64,000 bases of DNA from Oceaniglobus trochenteri (GTDB lineage: Bacteria > Pseudomonadota > Alphaproteobacteria > Rhodobacterales > Rhodobacteraceae): assembly GCF_020529025.1 (NCBI RefSeq), contig NZ_JACNMM010000009.1:1-64000 (forward strand). Direction: 5' to 3'. The position numbers were made by a program, and so were the translations under genes. Below the pieces are notes generated by a model. It worked only from the letters and a program-made list of their open reading frames with translations. It did no database searches and was not told the origin of the DNA. How positions within the stretch are numbered: position 1 is the stretch's first letter; each line of letters begins with the position of its first letter. Shown piece by piece: positions 62,477 through 64,000 of the stretch.

Positions 62477-62700
62477 CGGATGCTCCTGCTGCGGTCGCGA
62501 GAATGTGGTGTATATGACGATGCACGCCGGGCAATGCAACTCGGCAAGATCCCTGTGGTCCTGTCATGTCCACATGCACCTGATCTGCCGGGACCTGGCG
62601 GAGCGCCTTCGGCGCACACGATGTTTGCGCCCTTCGGGCGGCTGGCGCGCCCGGCAGGTTTTGCGTGCCCCTGCCAGCCTGGCACGGTCGGCGGGTTCGG

Positions 62701-62737
62701 GAGCCTCCGGCGGGAGTATTTCGGGCAAGAAAGAGGG
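62701..62737. repeat. Diverged copy of the intergenic repeat, before the malyl-CoA lyase stop
   Basis: GCCTCCGGCGGGAGTATTTCGGGCAAGAAAGAG contains a CCTCC-GG-CGGGAG hairpin followed by the ATTT and AAGA elements seen, on the other strand, in copies at 31348 and 61426. It is shorter and in the opposite orientation. It lies next to the 3' end of the malyl-CoA lyase gene. Confidence 0.5.
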
Positions 62738-62738
62738 G

Positions 62739-63695
62739 TCAGGTGGCGATCATCTCGGACTGGCGCACGATCACTTCGGCCTGGCGGACCGAGGCAAGAT
62801 CGACGAGGCGGCCCTTGTAGACCGCCGCGCCCTGGCCGTCGCGCTTGGCCTGTTCCATGGCGGCGAGGATGTCGCGCGCCTCTTGCACCGCCTCGGGCGA
62901 GGGGGTGAAGACGGCATTGGCCAGCGCCACCTGCTTTGGGTGGATCGCCCATTTGCCCACCATCCCGAGGGTGGCCGAGCGCAGGGCCTGGGCGCGAAAG
63001 CCTTCGTCGTCGGAGAAGTCGCCGAAGGGGCCATCCACCGGCAGCACGCCATGGGTGCGGCAGGCGGCGACGATGGCCGTCTGTGCCCAATGCCAGGGAT
63101 CGGACCAGTATTTCCGCCCCTCGTGGTGCATGTAGTAGTGTTCCTGCGTCCCGCCGATGCCCGTGGTCTGCATGCCCATGGAGGCGGCGAAATCGGCGGC
63201 GCCCAGGCTCATGGCCTGGAGGCGGGGCGAGCTGGCGGCGATCTCTTCGACATGGGCGATGCCGGCTGCGGTTTCGATGATGACCTCGAGCGCGAGGGGT
63301 TTGGTGCGCCCCTTCGCGGCTTCGACGGCGGTCACCAGGGCGTCGACGGCATAGACATCGGCGGCGCAACCGACCTTGGGGATCATGATCTGGTCAAGGC
63401 GCGGGCCAGCCTGTTCCAGCACCTCGATCACGTCGCGATACCACCAGGGCGTGTCCAGCCCGTTGATGCGCAGGCTGAGGTGCTTGTTTCCCCAGTCGAT
63501 ATCGTTGATCGCCTGGATGATGTTGGCGCGCGCCTTCTGCTTGTCGTCGGGGGCGACGGAATCTTCCAGGTCGAGGTTTATGATATCGGCATCGCTGGCC
63601 GCCATCTTTTCGAAGATCGCCGGACGCGAGCCGGGGCCGAACAGCTGACAGCGGTTCGGGCGGGCGGGGGCGGGGGGTTGCACGCGGAACGACAT
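62739..63695 (-). CDS. mcl1: L-malyl-CoA/beta-methylmalyl-CoA lyase
   Basis: The 318-residue HpcH/HpaI-aldolase-fold protein starts SFRVQPPAPARPNRCQLFGPGSRP and has INLDLEDSVAPDDK, MIPKVGCAADVYAVDAL and MGMQTTGIGGTQEHYYMHH. I recall nearly the same sequence for Rhodobacter sphaeroides Mcl1, which cleaves malyl-CoA and methylmalyl-CoA in the ethylmalonyl-CoA pathway. This supports acetate assimilation by that route. The start at 63695 lies 237 bases from the divergent DUF1611 gene. Confidence 0.93.
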   Translation of the reverse strand: MSFRVQPPAPARPNRCQLFGPGSRPAIFEKMAASDADIINLDLEDSVAPDDKQKARANIIQAINDIDWGNKHLSLRINGLDTPWWYRDVIEVLEQAGPRLDQIMIPKVGCAADVYAVDALVTAVEAAKGRTKPLALEVIIETAAGIAHVEEIAASSPRLQAMSLGAADFAASMGMQTTGIGGTQEHYYMHHEGRKYWSDPWHWAQTAIVAACRTHGVLPVDGPFGDFSDDEGFRAQALRSATLGMVGKWAIHPKQVALANAVFTPSPEAVQEARDILAAMEQAKRDGQGAAVYKGRLVDLASVRQAEVIVRQSEMIAT

Positions 63696-63932
63696 TGGAG
63701 CCTCGCAATAATAGTTCTTTTGGCGGTTGGTTTTTGGTATGATATTGCCATGAGCCTTGCAAGCCGTTGCGGCGGGTCGCTTTCGGGCTGCACGAAGGTT
63801 CGACGCAGGTATCTTGCGTGAAATGGCTTGGGGATCGAAGGATCTTCATGAATGGCCGCGATCAGCGCCGAGACAGGAAGCCTCTTTCACTGAAACGCGC
63901 TATGCTGTCCCGAACCTAAGAGGATGACCACC

Positions 63933-64000
63933 ATGATCCAGACCCCCTATCTTCTTTTTCTCGGTGACGCGCCCGATGCCCTTGCGGCCAAGGTGGCCCA
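63933..64000 (+). CDS. 5' end of a DUF1611 (DgcN-like) protein, truncated by the window
   Basis: About 22 codons are visible from ATG 63933, with AAGAGG upstream. The peptide IQTPYLLFLGDAPD is the typical start of DUF1611 proteins, some of which (DgcN) act on N-acetyl-D-glutamate in D-glutamate catabolism. The remainder lies beyond the right edge. The gene is divergent from mcl1, and the 237-base space between them has no other gene. Confidence 0.6.
   Translation, partial: MIQTPYLLFLGDAPDALAAKVA

Overview
The window is high-GC DNA with tightly packed, mostly overlapping genes typical of the alphaproteobacterial order Rhodobacterales (Rhodobacteraceae/Paracoccaceae, Roseobacter-type). Support for this comes from a malyl-CoA lyase that closely matches what I remember of the Rhodobacter sphaeroides enzyme, the short aa3-oxidase subunit IV, the TIGR02302, DUF2007, DUF2834 and DUF6173-like proteins, an ftsEX-plsC cluster, and the common Rhodobacterales intergenic repeat. 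Genus and species cannot be fixed from the sequence alone.

Region 1-2498 is the right end of a prophage. It holds the 3' end of a virion gene followed by a lysis module of small membrane proteins, an amidase endolysin and an overlapping Rz/Rz1-type spanin pair. Almost every junction is a 4-base ATGA or GTGA overlap. It ends in a 46-bp copy of the 3' half of a tRNA-Lys gene, the expected attachment-site scar. The remainder is chromosome.

Region 2686-8206 has gdhA and then a LacI regulator divergent from a three-gene operon (APH-fold kinase, enolase paralogue, SDR dehydrogenase). The enolase keeps the metal ligands and the acid/base pair but has changed substrate-contact residues. This looks like an undescribed catabolic route and is the most interesting system in the window. 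Region 8226-15118 is a cbb3 oxidase operon in the order ccoI-ccoS-ccoN-ccoO-ccoQ-ccoP, followed by an unannotated 59-residue membrane protein and a DUF2189 protein. ccoG and ccoH are absent here.

Region 15410-24565 holds tRNA-Pro, an EamA exporter, leuB, a LysR regulator with a divergent Rossmann-fold gene, an exo/endonuclease-family protein, and the leuC-(DUF308)-leuD operon with a clear intrinsic terminator. Region 24789-31276 has a VOC protein, Sua5, an acyl-CoA dehydrogenase with an MBL hydrolase, a class II amidotransferase and small envelope or oxidase proteins. Region 31417-35460 is a molybdenum-cofactor operon (fdhD, mobA, mobB, and moeA fused to an unknown N-terminal domain). Region 35515-46808 has azlCD, greA, a PAP2-like protein, ETF-QO, a TPR protein, ispE, polyprenyl synthase and a tRNA methyltransferase. 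Region 46941-54786 has a thiolase, an EAL protein, tag, a TlpA thioredoxin, argH, a small lipoprotein and lysA. Region 54827-64000 has a TIGR02302 protein, a zinc-ribbon protein, ftsEX, plsC, accA, mcl1 and the start of a DUF1611-type gene.

Four convergent gene pairs overlap by exactly four bases at their stops, leaving no room for a terminator between them. I saw no CRISPR array, rRNA or insertion sequence.
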